Below are positions 47,367 to 58,590 of a DNA stretch of 64,000 nt, one piece after another. The notes under the pieces were generated by a model, which saw only the letters and a program-made list of their open reading frames with translations, was not told the DNA's origin and made no database searches. Made by a program: the position numbers and the translations under genes. Within the stretch, counting starts at the first letter, position 1, and every line of letters starts with the position of its first letter. Where the stretch lies: NCBI RefSeq assembly GCF_000001735.4, contig NC_003076.8, positions 14,697,835-14,761,834 on the forward strand. Reading direction: 5' to 3'. The stretch comes from Arabidopsis thaliana (lineage: Eukaryota; Streptophyta; Magnoliopsida; Brassicales; Brassicaceae).

Positions 47367-47543
47367 TATGAGAAAGCACTTGATGAAGGCATTGTAAAGT
47401 GTTTGATGATATTCCTGTGAGAGAGAGTTATGTTTTGTATTTGGTGAAGTGGGTTTTGAATTGACCATGTTTTTGAGCTTATGCGTGCGTTTAATGATGC
47501 TAGAGATGACAGCTCTGTAGGAGTCATCATATTCACCGGCAAG
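47367..47543 (+). pseudogene. Naphthoate synthase (MenB, 1,4-dihydroxy-2-naphthoyl-CoA synthase) fragment
   Basis: Encodes YEKALDEGIVK and, after a divergent interval, ELMRAFNDARDDSSVGVIIF then TGK. This matches the crotonase-fold N-terminal part of plant MenB, the phylloquinone-pathway enzyme (AT1G60550 by memory). A GTAAATG donor-like sequence follows TGK at the place where an exon boundary would fall, so the copy probably came from genomic DNA and not from mRNA. The connecting INRPERRNAFRP-type segment is scrambled. Confidence 0.85.
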
Positions 47544-47779
47544 GTAAATGCTATGAAGCAATAAAATGTAATAGAAGAAGTATATCAGAGTTAATTTGCG
47601 TATGTGTATGAACATGGAAGATGGAGTCTAGGAAGAAAAATAGGGATTTAGGTTATGTTACTTAAGTCAGTGTGTCTAGCTATGAGCTTTGTGTTGAGTC
47701 TCATAACTGCCACAGCCAAGGTCAAATCCTACTTTTGAGTTGATGACAATTGACAAAGAGTTCGATTGTATTCCTCTGT

Positions 47780-47803
47780 TTTTTTTTTTTTTTTTTTTTT
47801 TTG
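47780..47803. repeat. Poly-T tract
   Basis: A run of about 24 T residues lies between the MenB and helicase fragments. It could be the reversed tail of a retroposed piece or simple slippage; no flanking duplication was found. Confidence 0.6.
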
Positions 47804-47899
47804 CTGTTTGTGAAACGATTGTTCTGGATAGTGATATTGATGGTTTAAGGAATTTGGAAAACTCTTTTGAATTCTTAAGTCACCAATTCTGAAAACTTG

Positions 47900-47995
47900 G
47901 GAATGTTAGTCTTAACTTTTCTCAAGCTGTGCCGGATGGGATGCTGATATTTTTCTCTTCTTATTACCTTGTGGAAAGTTGCACTGCATTCCCTA
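47900..47995 (+). pseudogene. RAD3/FANCJ-like DNA helicase fragment
   Basis: Encodes NVSLNFSQAVPDGMLIFFSS followed by YYLVESC, the conserved 'VPDG-hydrophobic-FF-SYY-E-S-C' block of XPD/FANCJ/RTEL1-type iron-sulphur helicases. Only this block is visible, without the Walker A or the iron-sulphur cysteines. It runs directly into the right-hand inverted flank at 47978. Confidence 0.75.
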
Positions 47996-48115
47996 GCTAG
48001 TTCTCGGAGTTGGTAGCAATGCAGGACTTTTCTCTGCCGTTTTGTCGTGGAAAGGTCAGTGAAAGACTGTATTTATTCTGGACATTGCTTTTGTTTGATT
48101 TAGTGTCTGAAATTC
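47978..48115 (-). repeat. Inverted flank of the 38-48 kb array, right
   Basis: 138 bp, the reverse complement of 38418-38553 with about four differences. Its left edge overlaps the helicase fragment, which suggests the repeated piece derives from, or was captured beside, that helicase gene. Confidence 0.9.
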
Positions 48116-48459
48116 TCTAAATAGACAAGAAACAGTGCTCGATCTCGGGTAAATATATATATGCTCGTTTTGTTCTGATTATTTTGAATGTTAGCTTATT
48201 GTTGACAGATTTGGCGATCTTAGCAACATAAGATATCACTCTCTAGATACGACCTTATGTCAGGGTATATTTTCTGGTAGCTGAGGGTTAAGATAGTTTC
48301 TTAAATTTGATGCAGAAACTTGCCTGCACAAAGAACTTTTCTTAGATAAATTACTAAGTAAGATCTCTCTGTGTCTTGTCAAAAATATTGTATATATATG
48401 AGCATTTGGCATTTCAGCATTGTAATTAATGATCATACTACGATCCTCAAATCATGCCT

Positions 48460-48640
48460 TTTTAGATTGATTTCGGGTTTATGAACTCGTTTACTTCACT
48501 TACTGCCTTTTTTAGATAGTTGTGTTGCTGACAATTGGCAACAATGAAGTAAAGTGTTAATGTTTTTTGAGATGAATGAGAATAGAGTTTCAATTTCTTT
48601 CCATTGATCACATTTACCATTGAAAGAACATTAACTTAGA
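48460..48640 (+). repeat. Fragment shared with 61770-61960
   Basis: 'atcatgcctttttagattg', 'atgaga.tagagtttcaatt' and 'tttaccattgaa' match the 61.8-62.0 kb segment in the same orientation. Another short match lies at 58920-58960. No gene is visible. Confidence 0.6.
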
Positions 48641-48694
48641 AGATTTTTTTTGTGAAATCCTTCCAGAGTTTCGTCGTTACCTTTCTGTTTTTTT

Positions 48695-48820
48695 TTTGCG
48701 GGAAAAATTTGACGGATATTTTTTGGCGGGAAAATGTTTACAAAAAAATTTTGGCGGGAAAATTTGTTACGAAACTTTTTTGTCGAGAAAATTTGACGGA
48801 ATGTTTTTTGGCGGAAAATA
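48695..48820 (+). repeat. Array of E2F-site-like motifs (about 28-bp period)
   Basis: Five units of 27-29 bp each centre on TTTGGCGGGAAAA or a one- or two-base variant (about 48695, 48722, 48749, 48777 and 48806). TTSSCGSSAAA is the canonical E2F binding consensus, and amplification of such sites by Brassicaceae transposons has been published. The array abuts a MULE-type terminus and is probably its subterminal region. Confidence 0.75.
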
Positions 48821-48859
48821 TTTACTTTTATTTATTTTAGTTAAATTAGTTATTTATAT

Positions 48860-49160
48860 TTAATATTTAATATTTAATTAAAGTTTGTAATGCTATTTGT
48901 GAAATTATTCGAAAGAAATGCTGTTTTTGGAAAAAACAAACTTTTTTAGTATTATTTTTCTTTTCTTTAAATATCTGGAAGTTCAAGCCCAAATGCCTAC
49001 ATTTCTCAGAGGCGGGACCCACACCAAGTTAAATTCATCTCTTTTAGAGAAGAGATCCCTCCCAACGTGACTCGAACCCAGCACTTCCACCGGGGAGATT
49101 TACCGTTGGGCCAACAGCACGTTGGTCTTTTTAGTACTATTTTTGTCAATCTTTTCTCTT
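48860..49160 (-). mobile_element. MULE-type terminus interrupted by a SINE
   Basis: With the SINE removed, the minus strand reads 'attgacaaaaatagtac' into 'ttttttccaaaaacagcatt' and 'cacaaatagcatt'. That is the pattern of Mutator-like terminal repeats also seen at 634-1244. The opposite terminus was not found. Confidence 0.6.
48960..49127 (-). mobile_element. tRNA-derived SINE
   Basis: On the minus strand the 5' part contains an A-box-like TTGGCCCAACGG and, about 30 bases later, a B box GGTTCGAGTC, as in RNA polymerase III promoters of tRNA-derived Brassicaceae SINEs. Its left end is short and A-rich. A 17-bp target duplication flanks it: TTTTTAGTATTATTTTT at 48943-48959 and TTTTTAGTACTATTTTT at 49128-49144, with one mismatch. 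At 168 bp it fits the small RathE/SB classes; I did not assign the exact family. Confidence 0.85.
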
Positions 49161-49169
49161 AAAAAATCA

Positions 49170-50300
49170 GAAATTAAGATTTTCTCTCTATAGGAGACCG
49201 CCGCTACGAGAACGGATTACAAGTCTGGTTCTCGACAAGACTTTAGAATAACTCTGTTCTTTCTATTAAGCTCTCAGTTTGTAATTTCTTATCAAAAAAA
49301 TATTTCAACTTTCTTAGGATTAAGCTGATGTAAAATGTTAATTTTCTTTTTTAATATAATATGACATTTTATTCAAAAAAAAAAGATACGTGAGATATTA
49401 CAATGTGAAATCACCTACTTGCTAACACACTAACACACTAATACTCTGTATCACACCATTGTTCTAATGAGAAAACCCACCCCAAAGCTAAAGCTTTCTA
49501 TGTGTTCTTCTCTCACCCTCTTTCTACATATATCGTGTGCTGCTTCAATCTCTCTCACGTCCCCAACTACTTAAGTACAAGGAGACATCCTTAAACCTAG
49601 TGAACAAGATAACAAAACACAAAGGCTCCTCTTTGTGGTCTCAAAAGTAACTTAACCCAATCTTAACTTGACTAGAGTCAAAACCTTAGTTACTTTTGAT
49701 CTTCATTTGATTGTAAACAAGTTCTCATCTTTACAGTACTTCATCATTATTGGGTGCAAAACATAAAACCGAAAATGTATTCCTCTTGATTTCCTAAAAT
49801 GTTATTTACTCTTGATTTTGATTGTTATCAAATCTCTTTAGTTTTGTAAAAATCTTTAAAACCTAAACAAAACTCCTCTTTAAAGTTGTTAGCAAAACTA
49901 CCTCTATAAGCTTATTTGATTAAAAAAGGAAAAAGAGTTTTAACCATTAACCAAAAATAGTCCACATGCAATGTTCTAATTTTTTTCTAAACTCTATTCT
50001 CTATTCAGTATTCAACTTCTTAAAACCGATTTTGTATGCAATTTTCTTTTCTTTTCTTTTTTTCCACAGTGTGAGTGTTTAATTTTTTTTTTCTTAAAAT
50101 GCTAACTATATGTGTAATTTAAAGAAAATAAAAATTGAAATGGTAAAAGAGTCATGTAATTTTGCAATCATGTTAAAAAGTTAAAAATGTTTTGACTAAA
50201 AACTGAATAACAAAATTATCAACCAAAAACCACTATACGATATAACATTTTTCTATAATTTTTTTATTAATGAAAATATGGATATGTTATTAATAGTATT
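49170..50300. other. Intergenic AT-rich DNA
   Basis: No gene, RNA or element with definable ends was seen. Short A/T runs are common. Confidence 0.45.
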
Positions 50301-50302
50301 AA

Positions 50303-50450
50303 CTAGGATTTAACCCGCGGTACACCGAAAGGCAAGATTTTTATTTTATGTATTTTATATATATATATTAATTTATAATATATAATTTATTGGATTTTCA
50401 AATTTATATTATAAAAAAAGTTCTTATTACTTTATATTATAATTAATATA
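50303..50450 (-). mobile_element. Helitron 3' end fragment
   Basis: On the minus strand 'cggtgtaccgcgggttaaat' is followed by CCTAG and T (CTAG at 50303-50306). This is the ATREP-type 3' hairpin and terminus, with one side of the hairpin decayed. The rest of the element was not delimited. Confidence 0.65.
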
Positions 50451-50505
50451 GTGGGAACATGGAAACGTGGAGAGCTGGAGATGGATCTCCCAAAAACTAA
50501 AGGAA

Positions 50506-50735
50506 GCACGTCCTGTTCGTTTGCTCATTTGTGATATGCATCCAAATGATCCATCTCACTAATTCATCTGAATGCTCCGATCAGAGTCTGCTAGATTCTG
50601 ATCATTTCTCGGATGAGTTTATTAAAAACCATCTAACTGATCCATCTCATTGCTCTATTAAATTGCTCCAAATGAATATCAATATTCATCTTCATTCAAC
50701 TAGATGATTTGAATGGAGAAACGAACAGCACCTAA
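50506..50735. mobile_element. MITE-like element with 'tgctgttcgttt' ends
   Basis: The left end reads GCACGTCCTGTTCGTTTGCT and the right end, reverse-complemented, AGGTGCTGTTCGTTTCTCC. The interior has repeated 'gatccatctca' motifs. The related sequence 'gatggatcatttggat' near 31520 suggests other copies. No target duplication was confirmed. Confidence 0.5.
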
Positions 50736-51194
50736 AAGTTTGGTTCTTCTTTTCTCTTGTCCATGTCTTCTCCGGTTCGGTTATACTTAACCGGTTATTA
50801 TCTCATCATTGCGGGGATCAAGTTACCGGATTGAGAGGATCGTATTTCAAACTGTGCGGTCAAGAGACTTGATTAAGTGATCCGATGAGTTTGAGAGATG
50901 TCCATGTCGAGTTGTCGACGACGGTTTCTTTCAAGCCAAATGGAGTGGATTGTTGCTTGGAAGACAAGTCGCAAGAGGAAGCATGTTGTAACTTTGAACG
51001 TAGAGTGCAAAAGAAAAAATGTTTGTTTTCATCAAGTTGTATTTTGTTGGTTAAATTCTGGTTAATTCCAGTTATTATAACTGTGGGTTAAATTCCTGTT
51101 AACATAGTAAACCAAATTCCTGTGAGATCTAATTGGTTTTGGAACGGTATTGAGAATGAACCAATAAATTGGTTTATAGTTTTATACATACAAA

Positions 51195-52098
51195 TCATAT
51201 ATATGAAAGAAGCTCAACTCTCTCCATTATTTTGCCACGTCAGCATTTTAAGCTTTTCTGGAGATGACACATCAGCTTTCTAATCTTCCAATAAAAACAT
51301 TTCATTAATATGATTCAGCTTTTATTTTTTACACATCAGCTTCTAATTATAAGTGTCAAATAGAGTAAACAAAATAGCTCATGTCAGATGGGCCATATGT
51401 GTTTTAGAATCTATCAGAGTGCAATACTAATAGGTCGGCCCCATTTCAATGATGGCTTAATGCTTCTAAACCCAACAACATAGTCTCCCTTTCTGTACAT
51501 CATATTTATTTAGAAAAAACGTTTTATACCTTGTAACTGCCAGAATGGATGCCACAGTAGAAGCTACACAGAACTGAATCAAGGAACAAGCAGCCGTAAC
51601 TGTCTTTTAAATAGATGCACAATTTATTTCACTAAAACATATTCACACTCCCAGCTTATGGGATTACAAGCTTTCACTACTATAAGCTCTATAAATATTC
51701 AAACAGACATTGCTTACCACGGGACAACATCATAACCAATTTATTTTTATATGTGTTTCAAACAACATCAGTAAATGTTTACCAAGGGACAAGTACCATA
51801 AATAGGATACAAAACCATCATCATGTATAACCTATACGGAAATTAAAAAATGAAAACATTAGATACAACTGAAGTTCACAATATCGATATATATAACATT
51901 GAATATACACTCACTTAAATTATCACTGAGGTGGTGGTATTTGGAACAACTGTCGAAACATAAATACTATTATGAGTCTAATTCTATTAGTTATACAATA
52001 ATAAATAAAAAATAAATATAAATTAGCGATAAAAACAATTAACATATTTTTATTAACAATTTTTAAAACAAATCCAAGCGTAATGGAAATTCATCTAG
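51195..52098 (+). mobile_element. Probable non-autonomous Helitron, 904 bp
   Basis: The segment begins TC after an A (TCATATATATGAAAG, then 'ttttgccacgtcagc', a familiar ATREP 5' pattern) and ends CTAG followed by T at 52095-52099. The 3' hairpin is poor ('ccaagcgtaatgg'), so the call is less certain than at 34360. It ends just upstream of the duplicated RING promoter block. Confidence 0.5.
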
Positions 52099-52510
52099 TA
52101 TAAGTAATGTTGCGAAATAATGTGGAACGGTCTGATTTGTTATCTGACTTTAGTTAATTAAAATTAAATAAAAAATTTGACGCGTTTTGTTAATCTAAAT
52201 TTCCTTTTTATCAAAAAACTGATTGTTTCCTTTTTATTTTTATTTTTACTAAATTCATGTTTTCCTTTTCTTTTCTTTTTTGGTCAAAGTTTTCCTTTCC
52301 TTAATTTCCTTTTTCGTCAACAAATTTGTTTATGATTTCCTTTTTTCCAACTGAAGCGTCGAAACGTAAAATATCTCTCTATATATATATTAATTCACTC
52401 AGCCTCACTTTAAGTCAATTTCATCGATCTCTTCTCTTTGATTTCACAATCTTATCTCTTCATATCAAAAGTTAGGCTTTGAATCTTCTTTTTCTTCTTC
52501 TTCTTCCACC

Positions 52511-53137
52511 ATGAATACATATAGTAATTTGGTGTCCGTAAAGATTACTACAACAGCAATGATCCTACCACAAGATCAAGGGTTTAGAAACACCGTGTTC
52601 GTCAATCTACAAGATGTGGTCAACGAGTTAGCTGAAGATCAAAACGGTGTCGTAATGTGTTTGGGAACGTTCGCGGCTCCACTTATGACTAAAATCGAAT
52701 TGAAACCATCATGTCTCAGTTCACATCACATCTATCAAGACCTTGACGAGTTCATCACACATACTGAGTTTTGTCGATTGTTGAGCGAAAGGATCGTTTT
52801 GGATTGTGCTCATATTCCCCAACCTTTTAGTGTGTCCTTATACGTGGAAGTGACAAGAGATGTTATGTTCTCGTCTATTGCTGTTAGGTCGACAGATACG
52901 TTTCAAAGATTGCTTGAGGAACAAACAATGGAATTGACTGATTTGGGAGATGAAGAAGAAACCACTTGTTCGATTTGTTTGGAGGACTTTTCGGAGAGTC
53001 ATGATGATAACATCATTCTGTTACCTGACTGTTTCCATTTGTTCCATCAAAATTGTATCTTTGAGTGGCTTAAGCGTCAGAGGTCGTGTCCTTTGTGTCG
53101 ACGAGTACCGTACGAGGAAGATCTTGAAACAGAGTGA
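52511..53137 (+). CDS. RING-H2 finger protein, copy 2 of 3 (AT5G37250-like)
   Basis: Intronless, 208 codons, starting MNTYSNLVSVKITTTAMI. N-terminal domain and RING-H2 finger are as in copy 1 (CSIC, DCFHLFHQNC, CPLC, then RRVPYEEDLETE). Distinguishing changes include SLYVEVTRDVMFSS and RSTDTFQRL. The upstream block from about 52100 matches copies 1 and 3, but the leader carries about 45 extra bases ('taattcactcagcctcact') between the TATA-like 'ctatatatata' and the start. The stop lies about 370 bp from the stop of RVE2 on the opposite strand, so their 3' UTRs may overlap. Function is expected to be E3 ubiquitin ligase, by family. Confidence 0.9.
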   Translation: MNTYSNLVSVKITTTAMILPQDQGFRNTVFVNLQDVVNELAEDQNGVVMCLGTFAAPLMTKIELKPSCLSSHHIYQDLDEFITHTEFCRLLSERIVLDCAHIPQPFSVSLYVEVTRDVMFSSIAVRSTDTFQRLLEEQTMELTDLGDEEETTCSICLEDFSESHDDNIILLPDCFHLFHQNCIFEWLKRQRSCPLCRRVPYEEDLETE

Positions 53138-53509
53138 AACCGTCACAGAGACTTGAAGCTAGTCTTAGGGTTTATGATGCATTACTTGTTTCTATGTTTC
53201 AAACATTTGCTTTTGATGTATTTTTTGTAAACCTAATCTTTTTTGTTAATCCTTTCGAATGAAATGCTTGATAGAGACTACTATTATGTACAACAATTTA
53301 GAGTTATCAAGAAGATTTGATTGATCAAATAAAAATGTTTAAGTACAAGGATCTCAATTTCTAACTGGTTATATGGAAAGACACGAAACTTTGGAGTGAT
53401 CTTACGAATCTAATCCAAAAAAACTTTCCCTAATACTCTGACATTATACACATAATCTGATGTTGAGATCAAAAGAGTTTACACAACTGACTTGACACAA
53501 ACGAACACT

Positions 53510-55138
53510 TCACCACAAAGGATATGATAATTTTACATTGTCAATGTTTTCTTCCACCTTTACTCTCTTTTTGTAAGGCATGAACCCTCTCATGTTGTTC
53601 ATCTCAGTCACCGACGATTTTAACTGAGAGAAAGCTGATCTCTCACTTCTTTTGAACTCCGACACTACCACTTCTGTTTCAGCGTTTTCTGAAGTAGAAG
53701 AAGAACATTGAAGAGACTGTGTTTCTGAGTATAGCTTCTTCTTGCCATCTTCAGAATCATCACAACTCATTGAAGAGTTGTAATCACCAACTACAAAAGT
53801 TTTTCCAAAGAGCTTAAGGCTCTGTTTGGTCTCTGCTTCTAGAGACAATGATTCCTCTGTGTGAGATGATAACTCAGCTGAAGAAGAGTTAGGTGAATTT
53901 GAACCAATGGAACCTAATCCATCTGAGCCATGAGCTGATAAAACCGATGTTGGAGATCGGTTATCTTCATCCTGAATCAGCTTGGATCCGGTTAGTTCAG
54001 CGTATACCATCTCTTTTGCATCAGGAATCACAAGCTTTCTAGGGTAAGGATGCATCGGCTTTCTCTTTGGCCTTGGAGGCGGGATCTCAATGGACTCAGA
54101 GCTAACACCAAAATCGCGAGCAACCTAATAAGAAAAACTTGAATTAGACCTTGCTTAACACGAAGAGGTTGAAACTTTTTCATGTATAAGGGTCTGCAAG
54201 AAGGCAAACCTTAGTAAAGAACTTCTGCGCATGGCTTCGAATCTGAACTGCAGTTTTTGTTCCAACATGTTCTGTTCCATAGAAGAACCAACAAAAGTCA
54301 GATCTCTACTCATTACTAGGGTCCAAGTAGTTTTCTTATATCTTCATCAAACTTAGATTAGAATGTGCATTAGACTCTCTAAAGTCAGATAAGCACACAC
54401 ACCTTCGATTCGTCTCCAAGCTCTGCCATAGAGTTTCAATGCTTCTACAAACTTCTCATGCTCTGCTTCTGTCCATTTCTCTCTTTGTTTAGTGATGGTA
54501 TAAGGCTTTCTTGTCTATAAACAAAACAAACCCTAAATTAACCTCATATTTAAGTTCAAAACCAATCAAGAGTAAACAAGAGATTAAGAAACAAAATTAG
54601 TACCTTGAGGTAAAAGGCATCTGAGGAAGATATAAGTTCATCAGAACATAAACTCTCACAACGTTCCTATAATCACAAAGTAAGAAAACACAATTAGTCT
54701 CTTAATATATTGTAAGAGTAATTAAATGTTACAAAGAGTCTAATAAAACTAATTAATACGCAACTAGAAGAGGTAGACCACCAGTAATAATTAGGGGATT
54801 AGAGACATGTTCTTACCTAATACGGATCAATACATTAAGAAAGAAGTAATCTCTCTTTAAAACAACCGACCATAATATCCCACATAATCGCCTGGTCTAT
54901 TAACACAATTTTTAACCTGCCACAATCGAATAATCTTCAGTTCCAAGTTCTCTCAGACAAAGAGATTAAACTTGAAATTAGATAACAAAATAACCTATTT
55001 TCTCTCGGACATAAACCTAAGTTTAGGTTAAATCTGTCTGGATTCCACAAGACTTGAAACATAACAACAGTAACAAAACCAAGATCAAGATTGCATAAAG
55101 AATAACAAAGAAGATAGATCTCAAACCTGCATAGCCAT
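53510..55138 (-). CDS. RVE2: REVEILLE 2 (CIR1), MYB-like clock-associated transcription factor
   Basis: Five coding exons on the minus strand: 55138-55127, 54666-54604, 54514-54403, 54271-54210, 54124-53510 (287 codons plus stop, as I recall for RVE2). A single MYB-like repeat reads [20 protein letters not shown], then [20 protein letters not shown] and SHAQKFFTK. The SHAQKYF-class motif marks the CCA1/LHY/RVE family, which binds evening-element DNA. Downstream [17 protein letters not shown] is the proline-rich element shared by RVE proteins. The remainder is Ser-rich and ends [12 protein letters not shown]2/CIR1 is reported to be circadian-controlled and to affect rhythms, flowering and germination. 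The first exon has only four codons (MAMQ). Two 3' relics of this gene lie at 38.3 and 59.7 kb. Confidence 0.95.
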
Positions 55139-55411
55139 GGTTGCAGAAGAAGAAGAAGAAGACTTGAAGATTTAAGATCTGAAATCTGAAGCTGAAGAAG
55201 AAGAATAAAGAGAGAGAGAATTGTTTTGAGATTGGTGAGAGAGTTGTTGTTTATGAAAGGAGCAGAGTCAAGGGGTTACTTTAAAAGAGCAAGAAGAAGA
55301 TAAGCCACGTAAGCATAATGTTTTTCTTTTTATAAAAATTTGGGTGAAAAAGCGTAAAGAGGGGTTTCGAGAAACTAGTATCATGTGGCTCAGGTTAAAA
55401 GATGCTAATGA

Positions 55412-55417
55412 CACGTG
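55412..55417. promoter_or_regulatory. G-box upstream of RVE2
   Basis: CACGTG within 'gacacgtggag' lies about 275 bp upstream of the RVE2 start. G-boxes are bound by bZIP and bHLH factors in light, ABA and clock control. A second ACGT core ('gccacgtaagc') is near 55301. Function here is inferred. Confidence 0.5.
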
Positions 55418-55699
55418 GAGGATTTCTTCTTCGCTTTCACTTTTGTCTTTGCGGAGAAGATATTATCTGTTCTTTGTTAAATCTTGTCGGAGATTTTTAA
55501 TTGTTTAATTTATCTACTAGAAAGTTTTTTTAAAGAAGCTCATTTCATGATTATTGCCAAACTCGCGACTGGTGAGCGCGTGTCTTGTTTAACAACGTTG
55601 TTTACTTCTTACCCCATTTTGTTGTTTTTTATTAATCAAGTTGATTGCATATTTAATTTTAGGTTTAGGTACAGTATTTAATTGAAGTTGAGAAATACA

Positions 55700-58560
55700 G
55701 TTCCATAAAATAAGATTAAACAATTATATTATTTATTAGTAATATAATCACTATTTTTGTTTTATTAGAATTAACAATTAAATAAGATCTCACTAAATAG
55801 ATCTAATCATATCATATTGACATGAGAATATATTAAATGAATATATTATTAAATTGTTTTCAACAATTTAGCGATTTGAGTTGACACACTTTATCTATTG
55901 ATAATTCTAATTCATATAATGTTATAGAACATATTCTTATTCATAACAAATTTCAACAATTAATGCTATTTGTGGAACATTGAAAAATATGTGATATATT
56001 TGGAAACAAAATTTGTTTTTGTGCTAAGAATTACCCACTAAAATTTGGATTTTGGAATATTATTTTTTCTTCCTGATCATATAATTAAACAATTTCACTC
56101 ATTTTATTCGTACTATGTATATTTGCATCATCAAACTGATGAATAGTAAAAACCTGAAAATATATTACATACTAAGATCTCAAAATTTGAATATAAAATA
56201 CTAAAATGCATCAACTTAGAAGATGATCAATTGAAAATAAGTTTAATATCATATGACATGTTTATCAAAATAAATATATAAGTTAGTTTAGATAAAACAT
56301 AATATGCAATTTGAATACTAGAGTAACAATAATATGCAATTTGAATGTTTATGACCCAACAAGTATTGAATAAAGACAATGTTGAATCACACCTAGCAAA
56401 TTGTTTATAATTCAAGACCGTTTTTTCATTTATCTTTTATATTAATTTTGTTTATTCTTTTCTATAAGAATTTGGCCTACTTTGTTTCTACTATATATAA
56501 CATAATCTTTAATTTCTATAATCTCAACTAGACGGTGTGTCAAAGTTCTAGTACCATTCCACTAGTTAGAGCTCATAGTACCCGAGAATGATGAGTATAG
56601 TTGGTGATGATATATGATTTTGAAAAGATTATATGAGAAACAATAGCTAGAGAAAGAGCCCTTGATACCTTTCTGAGTATGTCCATATTCAAATTATTAG
56701 AAGTAATAACATATGATTGAGTATGTTGTACAATTACATACAATATATCAAAATTTAAGTACGAAAATACCACACAATTCATCAAAATAGAATAAAATAT
56801 ATGCTTAAATGTAAATAAATTATATCATGCAGCAATCAAATCATTTTCATCTAAACAAATGTGCAACTGGAATTAGTTAAAAAATTAAATTTATATGGTT
56901 CCTATAAAATTATAGTAAAATATGTCGCATATCAGAACAAATGCTCTAATTATACAAAATTTATGATATTTTCGATCACTTAAATAATTCTGAATTAAAA
57001 TATAATCACGCTCTTTATTATATTGATATTTTTGAAAGCATTTTAAAATAACCTTTTATAACATTTTTTTTTGAAAATGTCTCCAAATGTTGTCCATTTT
57101 CAATCAAATCACTCTTACAAAATTTTATAAAATTTGAATAAGGAAATAAACAGATTTCGTTTATTTCAAAAAATCGTAAAATACTTGATAATTTGGGTTT
57201 CAGATAATCAAACATAAACTTAGATGTAAATATAAGAAGACAAAACTGAATTTTAGCATGAACAAAGTGAAAAAAATTGTGTACCCAGCCACTCTCAAGC
57301 AAGAACAAAATGTTCATCTTATTAAATCTATAAAAACAATTTCAAAGTCCAACCAACATACATATCGCCATAAATATTAAGAGACATTTTCATCAAATTA
57401 AGTTAATCCAATAAAATTAGTATTTTAATACGCTATTCTTTTGATTTTAGTTAGATTTTTCTTAAACATTTCTAGAAATTTTACCGTAGTTTTTTTTTTT
57501 TTTTTTTTTTTCTTCTCAGTATTGTTTTTGCTTAAATACTTTAAATTTAGACTATTTATACCTAAATGAGGGCCAAGAACTTTAGACTATGAACCTAGAC
57601 TTATCAGGAATAGTTAGGTTTCAAATGACAGATCATATATTTTTGGAGTGCTCTCTTTTGACCCAAGTATGTGGCAAAGAAAGCGAGTAGCTAAATAAAA
57701 ACATACACGAGCGTTGTTTAAAAAGAAGAAAGAGATATTTAAATTTCAGTAGCCGTCAACTTCAAAACAAAATTAAATAGGTATTTTATGTGAAGGACAA
57801 AAATTGTAAAATAAATATCTGGAAGTCTTCAATGAAAAAAAAAACCATTTATCCAAATTAGAAATTGTTTGGTACAACTGTCTCAAAATGAAAGAGGAGA
57901 AAAAAAACAACACTTTTGTTTTGCACTTTATTGCCTAGTCAGCACAAAAGTGTTGTCCTCTGAGATGTTCCAAAAGTCAGACACGTGTCGTTGTGTTTAG
58001 GTAATAGAGAGAAGGATAGGGATATGGATGGTTTGTTATTCTACGCCACTCGATTATTTTTTTATTACCAAAAATTTGTTGCCCACTCGTTTTTTTTCGG
58101 TGTTTTAAGCTATCGAGTTCATGTTTTTTTTTTCTTCAATCGCTACATTTTTTTGTAGATCTTACGAATCTATAATATTCTTAGAAAAATACTTGTACCA
58201 GTAAAATACTGGTGTAGTGGCCACTAAGAAGTTCTTGGTTCATGTATTTTTGTTGCTTTTTTTAAAGAAAAATCGAAATATATACTTTTTCATTATTAAC
58301 CGACGACTATTTGATTACTATAAAGAACAGTCGGTGCAAGTGAGAGTTCTTTCAACAATCTAAACTTATGGACGAACAAATATCTATATGGGAAATTGAG
58401 AATTGACCCTAAGTGTATAGTCGTTGAAAGGTTTTTTTTTTCTTCTTCTTTAATATCTAAAAGTCAAATCAAAAATGAAAGTGGAATGATTGAGAATTCA
58501 TCGTGACAAGATTAAACAATGCTTATTGATGTAAGATTAGTATACGATCTTAATGGGCCC
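55700..58560. other. Gene-poor AT-rich DNA upstream of RVE2
   Basis: No gene recognised in nearly 3 kb. It contains a likely MULE terminus (55945-56040) and a poly-T run at about 57490-57511. Open frames are low-complexity. Confidence 0.5.
55945..56040 (-). mobile_element. MULE-type terminal repeat fragment
   Basis: On the minus strand: 'gggtaattcttagcac', 'ccaaatatatcacatatttt' and 'ccacaaatagcatt', resembling the termini at 634-1244 and 48860-49160. No partner terminus was found. Confidence 0.4.
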
Positions 58561-58590
58561 AATCTTGTTAGCGTTTTGGGTTAACAAATT

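Noticed and set aside
50885-51091. 68-codon frame DVHVELSTTVSFKPNG...
   Set aside because: Looks partly protein-like, but I could not match it to a family or find exons around it, so it is not called.
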